The position numbers and the translations under genes were made by a program. 64,000 nt of DNA from SKKY01 sp965228015 (GTDB taxonomy: Bacteria; Bacillota; Peptococcia; Peptococcales; SKKY01), in the NCBI GenBank assembly GCA_965228015.1, contig OZ245787.1, positions 372,001 to 436,000 of the forward strand. The letters are read 5' to 3'. The notes under the pieces were generated by a model. It worked only from the letters and a program-made list of their open reading frames with translations. It did no database searches and was not told the DNA's origin. Numbering within the stretch: position 1 is the first letter of the stretch; each line of letters starts with the position of its first letter. Below, one piece after another: positions 56,200-64,000 of the stretch.

Positions 56200-57021
56200 A
56201 TGCTATATCCTGAAGATGATACACTATGGAAAAAGAACCTTTACAGGGTAATTTTTGAATCAAACACCCCTGCTGGTAAATCCTTCGACATAGCTCTGAT
56301 AATTACAATTATTTTAAGCATCATTGTAGTAATGCTTGATTCAGTAAGCTATTACAACACTCTGTATGGTAATATATTTTACATTTTAGAATGGATTTTT
56401 ACAATTTTATTTACTACAGAATATATTCTAAGAATTGTTTCGGTGAAAAATCCAATAAAATATATTACAAGTTTTTATGGAATAATTGATTTGCTTTCAA
56501 TTATTCCTACCTTTATTAGTATTTCGATACCTGGAACCCAGTATTTAATGCTTATCAGAACCTTAAGATTACTTAGACTTTTCAGAATATTAAAAATGGT
56601 TAAATATATTGAAGGATCATCAATAATTTTACGAGCTCTTAGAGTTAGTGCTCCCAAAATTATTGTTTTTTTATTTACCATTTTCTCTTTAACAGTAATA
56701 GCTGGAGCTGTAATGTATATAATTGAAGGACCTGAAAACGGTTTTACAAATATTCCCGAATCTATGTACTGGACAATAGTAACAATAACAACAGTTGGAT
56801 ATGGTGATATTTCTCCCCAAACATCTATTGGAAAAATGATTGCCAGCTTTATGATGATCTTTGCTTATGGAATTCTGGCTGTTCCAACAGGAATCGTTAC
56901 TTATGAAATTGCTCAAACCTCTTCAAAAGGAAAACTAAATACAGAAACCTGCAAAAACTGCACTCATGAAAATCATGATCCTGATGCTGATTTTTGCAAG
57001 AAATGTGGTGAAAAACTTTGA
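56200..57021 (+). CDS. Voltage-gated-type potassium channel with zinc-ribbon tail
   Basis: A 273-residue Kv-like channel. Six membrane helices are visible, with an arginine-rich S4-like helix (RTLRLLRLFRILKMVKYI, residues 120-137) and the potassium selectivity filter TTVGYGD at 197-203. The C-terminus has a small zinc ribbon, CKNCTHENHDPDADFCKKCG, an uncommon addition that may act in sensing or assembly. The open frame extends upstream but ATG 56200 has AAGAGG before it. The stop overlaps the next gene's start. Confidence 0.9.
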   Translation: MLYPEDDTLWKKNLYRVIFESNTPAGKSFDIALIITIILSIIVVMLDSVSYYNTLYGNIFYILEWIFTILFTTEYILRIVSVKNPIKYITSFYGIIDLLSIIPTFISISIPGTQYLMLIRTLRLLRLFRILKMVKYIEGSSIILRALRVSAPKIIVFLFTIFSLTVIAGAVMYIIEGPENGFTNIPESMYWTIVTITTVGYGDISPQTSIGKMIASFMMIFAYGILAVPTGIVTYEIAQTSSKGKLNTETCKNCTHENHDPDADFCKKCGEKL

Positions 57022-57773
57022 AAAAGATACTTCCCTTTTTAAATTTAGTTTCTTTTATTTTAGTAATTGCTTTAAATTATCTGGCAAATTATCTTCCGTT
57101 AAATGGTGTCAGCACAGGAGATGTTTCAGATAATTTTCCCAGCCTCTTCACTCCAATTGGCCTTACCTTTGCCATATGGGGAGTAATCTATACTCTTCTT
57201 GGTATTTTTGTTTTTTATCAAATGGGGTTCGTCGGGTCTGAACAAGATTTAAGTTTTTACAGAAATAGAGTAGGCTACTTATTTGTTACAAGTTGTATTT
57301 TAAACATTGCCTGGTTATTTTCCTGGCACTATAAAATGCTTTTAGTTAGCTTATGTATAATGTTTGCTCTTTTAATTAATCTGATTCTAATTTATTTAAG
57401 AATAAATGGAAAATCTACATATTTAAGAAAAAGAAATTACTTAGTAACTCTCCCCTTCTCTATTTATCTGGGTTGGATAATGGTAGCATCTATTGCAAAC
57501 ACATCTATTTATCTTCTTAGTATTAATTGGAACAGATTTGGCTATTCAGATGTTTTTTGGACAAATGTTATGCTGTTAATTGCTCTCTTTAATTTTACCC
57601 TTTTTGTATATTTTAGAAGAGATATATTTGTAATGCTGGTATATATTTGGGCTGCTTTTGGAATTCTTTATAAACATATTTTTATATTTGATTCTCAATA
57701 TATCTACATTATTATTACGGCAGCCTTTGTAATAGGTTCCGGGATTACTTCTATTGTGTTTTCTAAAAGATAA
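57018..57773 (+). CDS. TspO/tryptophan-rich sensory-like membrane protein
   Basis: A 251-residue integral membrane protein with seven or eight hydrophobic segments. LFTPIGLTFAIWGVIYTLLGIFVFYQ resembles the tryptophan-rich sensory protein group distantly related to TspO; IAWLFSWHY and YLGWIMVASIANTS also fit. Ligand and function are not known. TTG 57018 overlaps the channel stop, so the two are likely co-translated. Its terminator was split by ISL3 copy 4. Confidence 0.7.
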   Translation: MKKILPFLNLVSFILVIALNYLANYLPLNGVSTGDVSDNFPSLFTPIGLTFAIWGVIYTLLGIFVFYQMGFVGSEQDLSFYRNRVGYLFVTSCILNIAWLFSWHYKMLLVSLCIMFALLINLILIYLRINGKSTYLRKRNYLVTLPFSIYLGWIMVASIANTSIYLLSINWNRFGYSDVFWTNVMLLIALFNFTLFVYFRRDIFVMLVYIWAAFGILYKHIFIFDSQYIYIIITAAFVIGSGITSIVFSKR

Positions 57774-57785
57774 ATTTAATAAATT

Positions 57786-57799
57786 AAGGCTATTTGAAA
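57786..57799 (+). terminator. Left arm of an intrinsic terminator split by ISL3 copy 4
   Basis: AAGGCTATTTGAAA is the exact reverse complement of TTTCAAATAGCCTT at 59196-59209. The two arms lie on either side of the element, with only a few loop bases each. Confidence 0.88.
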
Positions 57800-57850
57800 T
57801 TTAGGTTCTTTGTCAAATGTTGGGGTAACCCAATTAGATTAGATTCCATG

Positions 57851-57881
57851 AGTACCGCATTGAAAAATGCGGTACTTTTTT
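57851..57881 (+). terminator. Intrinsic terminator carried by ISL3 copy 4
   Basis: Same inward hairpin with T6 as in the other copies. It now replaces the host terminator the element destroyed. Confidence 0.8.
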
Positions 57882-57890
57882 AAATTGTTT

Positions 57891-59069
57891 TTAGTTCATT
57901 ACGTGCATTATTCTGTTTTTGAATCTCCAAAAATTTCTTACACCATAAGCATTTCTTTTTAAAACCTTAATTTTGTTGTTAATTCCTTCTGTATATCCGT
58001 TAGTATAAGTACAAGTAAATGAATTAAGAATATATTTCTGCCAGTTGAAAATGGTTCTGGAGCATTTATCGAATTCTTCAAGCTCACAGGACATAACAAA
58101 CATATACCAGGCTTTCAAATTCTTTTTTGCACTTTCTAAATCACTGCTGTCAACAAAGTTATAAAATTTTTCTTTTAACATATAAGCTTTTTGCAGTTTC
58201 TCAGAAGTAGCAAGCATAACATTTACCTGGTCAATTTCTTCAGGAGTTAAATACTTCATTCTTTTTAAGAGAAGGGAGCGACTTCTTTTGAAATATCTTC
58301 GCCTTTCCTTGGCAAATTTCTTTTGCTCATCTTTCCTAATTCTTTCAAATGCCTAAGTGACCTGCCTAATGAAATGGAATTTATCGATAATGATAGTTGC
58401 ATTTTTAAAATATGTTTCAGCAATATCCTTGTAAGGTTGCCACATATCCATAATGAAGTATTTTACTTTATCCCTGTCATTGAATTTCCTGAAATAGTCC
58501 GATAAAATGTGTTGTTCTCTTCCGTGAAGAATATCAAGTACCTTCTTGTTTTAGGGATCAGTTAATATGCACTGGTACTTTTTGCCCCCGGCATTACCTT
58601 TAAATTCATCAATAGAGATTACTTCGGGCAATTTTGTTAGGGAATAGTCTATGAATCTAAAAAGCCTGAGAGCCGTTGATGGTGAAATATTATTCTCTTT
58701 GGCAATATCAGATACAGAGTAAACATTTTTCATTCGAGTAATTATGTATTTTATCAGCCTGCTGGTCATTCTTTGATAGCGGGGGAGAAAATCATTTTTT
58801 TCGTAGAATTTTTTATTGCAGTGATTACAAACGTACCTTCTTTTTTTGTAGTAAAGGTAGGTTTTCTTCCCTGAGATGGAAATATCTTTTATCATTTGAA
58901 TTCTGTAATCATGAACTTTATTGGTTTGTTGATGGCATTTGGGGCAATTGTGAGTTTTAATCTCCAGAGAAAAAGGAAAGGACGTTGAATCAGAAGAAGT
59001 TTCTAATTGTTCTAAAATTATCCCTTTAAAACCAATTAATTTTTTAATATAATAGTTATTATAGAGCAT
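57891..59069 (-). pseudogene. ISL3-family transposase, copy 4, two stop codons
   Basis: The N-terminal half (from ATG 59069 with AAGGAGG) is open through the zinc finger CPKCHQQTNK ... CNHCNKK, the HTH and IDEFKGNAGGKKYQCILTDP. It stops at the TAA replacing Gln (also in copies 1 and 3), and again at the TAG replacing Trp (also in copies 1 and 2). This is the least damaged copy: two substitutions would restore the full 393-residue protein. Confidence 0.85.
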
Positions 59070-59195
59070 AAGTAAATTCCTCCTTAGATTACAGTGGGTG
59101 TTCTCTAATATGGATTTACCCAATGCTCTGTATTTTTTCGCAAATAAATGTCAGAATGGTTTTTACCACCCCAACATTTATTGTAGAACCTTTAT

Positions 59196-59213
59196 TTTCA
59201 AATAGCCTTTTTT
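59196..59213 (+). terminator. Right arm and T run of the terminator split by ISL3 copy 4
   Basis: TTTCAAATAGCCTT followed by T6 in total; pairs with 57786-57799. Without the element this would be a 14-bp-stem intrinsic terminator for the potassium channel-TspO-like operon. Confidence 0.88.
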
Positions 59214-59250
59214 ATTTATAATTTATTCAATTTTAAAACTGCTAATGGGC

Positions 59251-60117
59251 TTAAATAAATTTTGGGAATAATAATACCGGAACTTTGGAATATCTTGCTA
59301 TATCAATTGCAGTACTTCCAATTAACAATTCAGCAATATTTCCTGCTCCTCCCTTTGAAATCATAATCAAAGAAGCTCCATCATCTTCAGCAATTTCCAT
59401 AATCTTTTCTGAAGGTGTGCCTTGTTTTAATCTCACTTCAACATTTTTACCAGCTGCTATAAGATCATTTTTAATACCTTCAAGTTTTTCTTGAATTTCT
59501 TTTGTACGTTTATCAAGTTCTTCAATATTTTCTCCTCTTGCTACAACTTTAACGAGTATAACATCTTTAATAAAATCTTTATCCTTAACGAAATTAATTA
59601 CTTTTAAAGAAGATTGTGAAAAATCAACAGGAAGTACAACTTTTTTAAACTTTTCTGCACTTACTAAATCAAATTGATTCTTTTCAACATCTTTAAACTT
59701 TTCAATAAGTACAGGTATTTCACTTTTTCTTGCAAGTTCAAAGGAAGTACTACCAAGTAAGATTGTTTTAACAACACTTTTACCATGAGAACCAACAACA
59801 ATTAAATCAGCCTGTTCCTGAACTGCAATATTTAGTAATTCTTTTCCGGTAAAGCCAAAGCTAATTATTTCTTTTGTTTCTACATCATGTCCTTTAGCTA
59901 AAGTACTCATTTCCTGAAGTCTTTCTAAAGTAAGCTGACGCTTTTCGCTATAGGTTTCTTTAATAAAAGGTACATTTTCATCTGCAGGGTGGACATTAAT
60001 TACACTTGCAAAAATAACCTCTTTTAAACCAACTTTCTTTAAATCAGGTATACTGTCAATTAATTTTTTTGATGGTTCGGAAAAATCAACACATATTAAC
60101 GCTTTAGCAAAATTCAT
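59251..60117 (-). CDS. Universal stress protein, two tandem UspA domains
   Basis: A 288-residue cytoplasmic protein with two UspA folds. Domain 1 (1-140) carries ALICVDFSEPS and the ATP-binding loop VVGSHGKSVVKTILLGSTS. Domain 2 (155-288) has VVLPVDFSQSS and ISKGGAGNIAELLIGSTA, a more divergent loop. Such proteins bind ATP or other nucleotides and respond to starvation or energy stress. AGGTG precedes the ATG at 60117. It is single and intact, convergent to the split terminator. Confidence 0.9.
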   Translation of the reverse strand: MNFAKALICVDFSEPSKKLIDSIPDLKKVGLKEVIFASVINVHPADENVPFIKETYSEKRQLTLERLQEMSTLAKGHDVETKEIISFGFTGKELLNIAVQEQADLIVVGSHGKSVVKTILLGSTSFELARKSEIPVLIEKFKDVEKNQFDLVSAEKFKKVVLPVDFSQSSLKVINFVKDKDFIKDVILVKVVARGENIEELDKRTKEIQEKLEGIKNDLIAAGKNVEVRLKQGTPSEKIMEIAEDDGASLIMISKGGAGNIAELLIGSTAIDIARYSKVPVLLFPKFI

Positions 60118-60183
60118 TGTAACACCTCCATAATTATTAATGATATTATATTATACCCCTGAATAATTTATTTTAATCAACAA

Positions 60184-60585
60184 TTATTTTTTATCACTAT
60201 AAAAACCAGAGTTATCAAGCTTAATCTTGTTTTTTTCCGTTAATTTTTTATCAAATTTAAAGAACATAAAACCTAAAAAATTAAATAATAAATACATAGG
60301 GAAATATGCTAGTGCAGATGAATTCATCCAAATTAAGAATATTAATAAAAAAGAAATATATGATGGCACAGAAAAAATGAGAAAATGACTGTTGTACTTT
60401 TGTGACAAAAAACCATTAATGAAAAAAAGAATTGGGGTTACTATTAAAAGGGAAATTAAAATTAATGTTTTTCCTAAATCCCTTCCAGGAATATTTAGAA
60501 AACCTGTTGCAAATAGAACAAAAATAAAAAATGCCGGTAAGATTCTTATAACCAGCATCTTATTTCTTCTTAAAAATCTTTTCAT
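60184..60585 (-). CDS. Hypothetical membrane protein after atpG
   Basis: A 133-residue protein with a basic N-terminus (KRFLRRNKMLVIR), four hydrophobic segments and a Lys/Asn-rich tail. I do not recognise a family. The start is 7 bp after the atpG-like stop, so it was in the same operon. It could be a local accessory of an ATP synthase, but there is no direct evidence. Confidence 0.6.
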   Translation of the reverse strand: MKRFLRRNKMLVIRILPAFFIFVLFATGFLNIPGRDLGKTLILISLLIVTPILFFINGFLSQKYNSHFLIFSVPSYISFLLIFLIWMNSSALAYFPMYLLFNFLGFMFFKFDKKLTEKNKIKLDNSGFYSDKK

Positions 60586-60591
60586 TTAAAA

Positions 60592-61071
60592 TTAACCTTC
60601 TTTATCTTTGAATTTTTTTATAGCCTTAAATCCTGAAATAACATCATTTAACTCTTCAGTAATATCATTTTGCCTTCTTCTTTTATATTCTGCAAGTAAT
60701 TCTTCTAGTATTTCATCAATATTTTTTTCTGCTAACTGCATTGATGCTAGTCTGCTGGCATTTTCTGAAGCTAAAGAATAGTAAAAAGTTCGGTATAATG
60801 TAATAAAAAAAATATTGTTTTAGCAACTCTGAAAGAAGAATTTCCTTATCAATTAAAATTATTGGTAAAGAATTAGAATCCCATTTCCCAATTTTAGATG
60901 AAATTTATTCAAAATCAACAGGATATAATAGTTCCTTTTTTTCTTTAAAAGAACTTTTATCTCCAGGCATATTATATATGAGAACTATATCTTCAGTATC
61001 CATTCTGTGTTCTTCTATATTGAAAATAAGATCTAAAACGCTTTCTGTTATCGTTTCAACAGATTGAGGAG
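60592..61071 (-). pseudogene. atpG: F-type ATP synthase gamma subunit, 5' end cut by IS3, disrupted
   Basis: The C-terminal half reads LLKQYFFITLYRTFYYSLASENASRLASMQLAEKNIDEILEEL and then RRRQNDITEELNDVISG, matching the gamma-subunit C-terminal helix (SLASEHAARMxAM, RQAxITQEIxEIV in relatives). A TAA lies after YPVDFE near 60912, and a T8 run near 60812 shifts the frame between KQYFF and ITLYR. The 5' part and all upstream atp genes are lost at the IS3 boundary (61072). The degenerate C-terminus (GFKAIKKFKDKEG) suggests a divergent, non-housekeeping synthase. Confidence 0.75.
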
Positions 61072-61144
61072 TGTAATGGTATAGTCTTGTTGTAACACCT
61101 AGTACGGATAATATATAATAAACCCGAACTAGGAGGATTGTAAA

Positions 61145-61432
61145 ATGAGCAAACGTTACGATTTAGAATTCAAGAAGGAGGTTGTACGTGAATATCTAAA
61201 AGGCAAAAGCCTTGGTGATCTTTTTGCAACCTACGGTGTATCAAAATCAACAATGTCCGGATGGATAAAAAATACAGCGAAGAATGTCATTACACAAAAC
61301 CACAAAATAAAGAAAATGCAATATCACCAGAGGAATATAGAGCGCTTAACAAGAAGCTTATGGAACTTCAAAAGGAAAATGACTTCCTAAAAAAGCAGCG
61401 GCATTCTTCGCAAAGGAAATCGATTAGTGGTA
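61145..61432 (+). pseudogene. IS3-family orfA, copy 3, frameshifted
   Basis: Starts MSKRYDLEFKKEVVREYLKG and shifts frame after SGWIKN, as in copy 1, through an A6 rather than A7 run near 61268. The coiled-coil end continues in a second frame to about 61432. Confidence 0.8.
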
Positions 61433-62283
61433 TATCGGTTCATTGATGCCTATAAACTTGAGTTTGGATTGTGCTGGTTATGCCGCAAGTTCAACCTCTC
61501 TCCGAATATGTACTACAATTACTTAAAGAACAGAAAATCCACGTATCGTGAGGGAAAGGCTAAAGTTCAAGAAAACATAAAAAGTATTTATTACAATAAT
61601 GGACGCATTATCGGCCATAGGTGGATGGTCACTTTTCTTGCAAGGCAAAATATATTTATTAGTAAGACAACAACACATAAGTATATGAACAAGGAATTAA
61701 ACCTGCATGCAATCACTGTAAGAAAAAGCCCAAATATGTAAAAGGTAAAAAGAACAAAGTATTTCCCAATATTCTTAATCAAAATTTCTCTGTCACAGAA
61801 AGAAATAAAGTATGGTGTACTGATTTCACCTATATAAGATTAATAAACGGTAAAATGCGTTATAATTGTACTATTATAGATTTAGCAAAAAGGGAAGCAA
61901 TAGCAACGGTTAACTCAAAATGGATCAACTCAGATCTGGCAATAGAAGCCTTGTCTAAAACTCTCGAAAGAGAGAGTCCAGATGAAGGGTTAGTCTTACA
62001 TTCAGATCAGGGGGTACAGTTCACCTCCTTGGCTTTCGTAGAGTACTGCAAAAGCCAAGGAATAAGGCAAAGCATAAGTAAAACAGGTTGCCCATACGAT
62101 AACGCTCCAATGGAGAGATTTTATAAATCACTTAAGTCAGAGCTTATTTACCACCAAAAATTTGAAACCGACCTACAATTAGATGAAACTATCAATAAAT
62201 ATGTTTATGTTTGGTACAACCACATTCGACCTCATTCATGCAATGGAGGGCTGACTCCATTTGAAGCACGAAATATAAACTGA
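61427..62283 (+). pseudogene. IS3-family transposase orfB, copy 3, frameshifted
   Basis: This copy keeps the Trp codon (VNSKWINSD) and the Gly after HSDQ that copies 1 and 2 lost. Its frame breaks after TVRKSPNM near 61740 and resumes at MRYNCTIIDLAKREAI. All DDE landmarks are otherwise present. Confidence 0.82.
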
Positions 62284-62323
62284 TTTTCCGTACTTAGTGT
62301 TACAAAGATGCTTGACCATTACA

Positions 62324-63396
62324 TCCGTTAGTATAAGTACAAGTAAATGAATTAAGAATATATTTCTGCCAGTTGAAAATGGTTCTGGAGCATTTATCGA
62401 ATTCTTCAAGCTCACAGGACATAACAAACATATACCAGGCTTTCAAATTCTTTTTTGTACTTTCTAAATCACTGCTGTCAACAAAGTTATAAAATTTTTC
62501 TTTTAACATATAAGCTTTTTGCAATTTCTCAGAAGTAGCAAGCATAACGTTTACCTGGTCAATTTCTTCAGGAGTTAAATACTTCATTCTTTTTAAGAGA
62601 AGGGAGCGACTTCTTTTGAAATATCTTCGCCTTTCCTTGGCAAATTTCTTTTGCTCATCTTTCCTAATTCTTTCAAATGCCCAAGTGACCTGCCTAATGA
62701 AATGGAATTTATCGATAATGATAGTTGCATTTTTAAAATATGTTTCAGCAATATCCTTGTAAGGTTGCCGCATATCCATAATGAAGTATTTTACTTTATC
62801 CCTGTCATTGAATTTCCTGAAATAGTCCGATAAAATGTGTTGTTCTCTTCCGTGAAGAATATCAAGTACCTTCTTGTTTTGGGGATCAGTTAATATGCAC
62901 TGGTACTTTTTGCCCCCCGGCATTACCTTTAAATTCATCAATAGAGATTACTTCGGGCAATTTTGTTAGGGAATAGTCTATGAATCTAAAAAGCCTGAGA
63001 GCCGTTGATGGTGAAATATTATTCTCTTTGGCAATATCAGATACAGAGTAAACATTTTTCATTCGAGTAATTATGTATTTTATCAGCCTGCTGGTCATTC
63101 TTTGATAGCGGGGGAGAAAATCATTTTTTTCGTAGAATTTTTTATTGCAGTGATTATAAACGTACCTTCTTTTTGTAGTAAAGGTAGGTTTTCTTCCCTG
63201 AGATGGAAATATCTTTTATCATTTGAATTCTGTAATCATGAACTTTACTGGTTTGTTGATGGCATTTGGGGCAATTGTGAGTTTTAATCTCCAGAGAAAA
63301 AGAAAAGGACATTGAATCAGAAGAAGTTTCTAATTGTTCTAAAATTATCCCTTTAAAACCAATTAATTTTTTAATATAATAGTTATTACAGAGCAT
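62324..63396 (-). pseudogene. ISL3-family transposase, copy 5, truncated
   Basis: From ATG 63396 the zinc-finger part breaks after TYLYYKK (a shorter T run near 63173), and a G6 run near 62920 shifts the frame again. The part from 62941 is open with both the Gln and Trp codons intact. It is cut off after CTYTNG by the IS3 copy 3 end. Confidence 0.82.
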
Positions 63397-63517
63397 AAGT
63401 AAATTCCTCCTTAGATTACAGTGGGTGTTCTCTAATATGGATCTACCCAATGCTCTGTATTTTTTCGCAAAAAAATGTCAGAATGGTTTTTACCACCTCA
63501 ACATTTATTGTAGAACC
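62324..63517 (-). mobile_element. ISL3-family insertion sequence, copy 5, left end deleted
   Basis: The right end (...TTTATTGTAGAACC at 63517) and about 1190 bp match the complete copies. The left end, with the inward terminator and the transposase C-terminus, is missing at the IS3 copy 3 boundary. The right end lies inside mutS. Confidence 0.88.
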
Positions 63518-64000
63518 TATTTTTTGCTTGCTTAATAATTCCTTTTGGAAGCCCTACCAGTTCTGCAACCTGAATTCCATAACTTCTATCTGCTTTACCT
63601 GAAGAAATTTCATGAAGGAATACAATTTTTACTCCTTCCTCTTCAACTTTTACATTTAAATTTTTTATATTATCATACTTATTTTCCAGTTCAGTAAGCT
63701 CATGATAATGGGTTGCAAATAATGTTTTTCCTCTGACTTTTTGACTTAAATATTCTGTTAAGGCCCAGGCTAAAGAAAGCCCATCGTATGTGCTGGCGCC
63801 TCTTCCAACTTCATCTAAAATTATTAAACTTTGAGAGGTGGCATTATTTATAATGTTCGACACTTCATTCATTTCCACCATGAAGGTACTCTGACCCGTG
63901 GTTAAATCATCACTGGCACCTATTCTGGCAAAAATCCTGTCGAAAACCGGTAACTTTGCATACTCCGCCGGTACAAAAGACCCTGTTTGGGCTAAAATTG
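63498..64000 (-). pseudogene. mutS: DNA mismatch repair protein MutS, C-terminus cut by ISL3 copy 5
   Basis: The visible part is the ATPase domain: LAQTGSFVPAEYAKL, ARIGASDDLTTGQSTFMVEM, LIILDEVGRGASTYDGLSLAWA (Walker B), LFATHYHELTEL and GIQVAELVGLPKGIIKQAK. The 5' end is beyond the window. At 63517 the frame enters ISL3 copy 5 and ends with RFYNKC from element sequence. In relatives this point is inside the C-terminal helix-turn-helix dimerisation region, so roughly the last 60-80 residues, including the clamp-binding end, are lost. mutL is not found downstream. Confidence 0.9.

Larger units (their letters stand above)
57804..59190 (-). mobile_element. ISL3-family insertion sequence, copy 4
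   Basis: A 1387-bp copy with ends GGTTCTTTGTC and ...TTGTAGAACC, inserted in the loop of the terminator of the TspO-like gene. The flanking octamers GAAATTTA and TTTATTTT are not identical; only TTTA is shared. Transposase is on the minus strand. Confidence 0.88.
61072..62323 (+). mobile_element. IS3-family (IS150-like) insertion sequence, copy 3
   Basis: A 1252-bp copy in opposite orientation to copies 1 and 2. Ends are TGTAATGG...CCATTACA. The left flank (GGAG) is atpG-like and the right flank (TCCG) is the interior of ISL3 copy 5, so there is no target duplication and sequence between them has been lost. Confidence 0.9.

Noticed and set aside
1..64000. CRISPR arrays, rRNA genes, prophage or plasmid modules
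   Set aside because: No regularly spaced short repeats, no rRNA sequence, and no phage structural, integrase or replication genes were seen; all repeats are explained by the three IS families.

Overview
The window is an AT-rich stretch of a Gram-positive, anaerobic, low-GC Firmicutes (Clostridia-like) chromosome. Strong AGGAGG-type ribosome binding sites, a T-box leader, a Bacillus-type LexA with CGAAC-type operators, a CheX-type chemotaxis pair, ferredoxin-dependent 2-oxoacid oxidoreductase, ptb-buk and the miaA-hfq-ynbB order all point that way. No species can be named from the sequence alone. The metabolism suggested is amino-acid fermentation: a branched-chain amino acid ABC transporter (liv), a four-subunit 2-oxoacid:ferredoxin oxidoreductase, acyl phosphotransferase/kinase (ptb-buk) for ATP formation, and a succinate dehydrogenase/fumarate reductase - fumarase - malic enzyme block. 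Tryptophan and methionine synthesis (trpE, trpB, metA) are broken, which fits a peptide-rich habitat.

Layout: 0-5.7 kb pssA end, broken surE, ISL3 copy 1, EF-G-like GTPase, tRNA-Trp, broken PHP gene. 5.7-8.5 kb 2-oxoacid:ferredoxin oxidoreductase operon, then ISL3 copy 2. 10-13.5 kb livHMGF without its binding protein. 13.7-19.7 kb sdhCAB, fumarase alpha/beta, malic enzyme, then ISL3 copy 3. 21-23.6 kb response regulator-CheX fusion, cheX, ung, broken NUDIX gene. 23.6-29.3 kb T-box-controlled trp operon, cut by an IS3-family element with loss of everything between trpE and trpB, and by an ISLre2-family element in the end of trpA. 29-36 kb DEAD-box helicase, threonine aldolase, LTA synthase-like protein, HD protein, CofE-like ligase, second ISLre2 copy. 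37.8-41.8 kb a probable SOS-controlled radical SAM/DUF4130 DNA-repair pair, yigZ, a dicarboxylate/glutamate symporter. 42-45.3 kb nested ISL3/IS3 debris, ptb-buk. 45.4-50.8 kb MacB/MacA-like exporter, mtnN, truncated metA. 51-56 kb yneA-like/lexA divergent pair, ddl, ynbB-like lyase, hfq, miaA. 56-64 kb potassium channel, TspO-like protein, ISL3 copy 4, universal stress protein, broken atpG, IS3 copy 3, ISL3 copy 5 and a truncated mutS at the window end.

Three themes run through the region. First, mobile-element load: five ISL3-family copies plus one remnant, three IS3-family copies and two ISLre2-family copies, all with damaged transposases and several sharing the same damaging mutation. Second, four of the five ISL3 copies sit beside or inside intrinsic terminators of upstream genes, always in the same orientation. 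Third, about fifteen host genes carry single-base indels, mostly in A or T runs. The truncated mutS and a G13 tract make a mismatch-repair-deficient lineage a testable explanation, with homopolymer sequencing error as the main alternative. The most promising new link is a well-matching LexA operator over the promoter of the radical SAM/DUF4130 gene pair.
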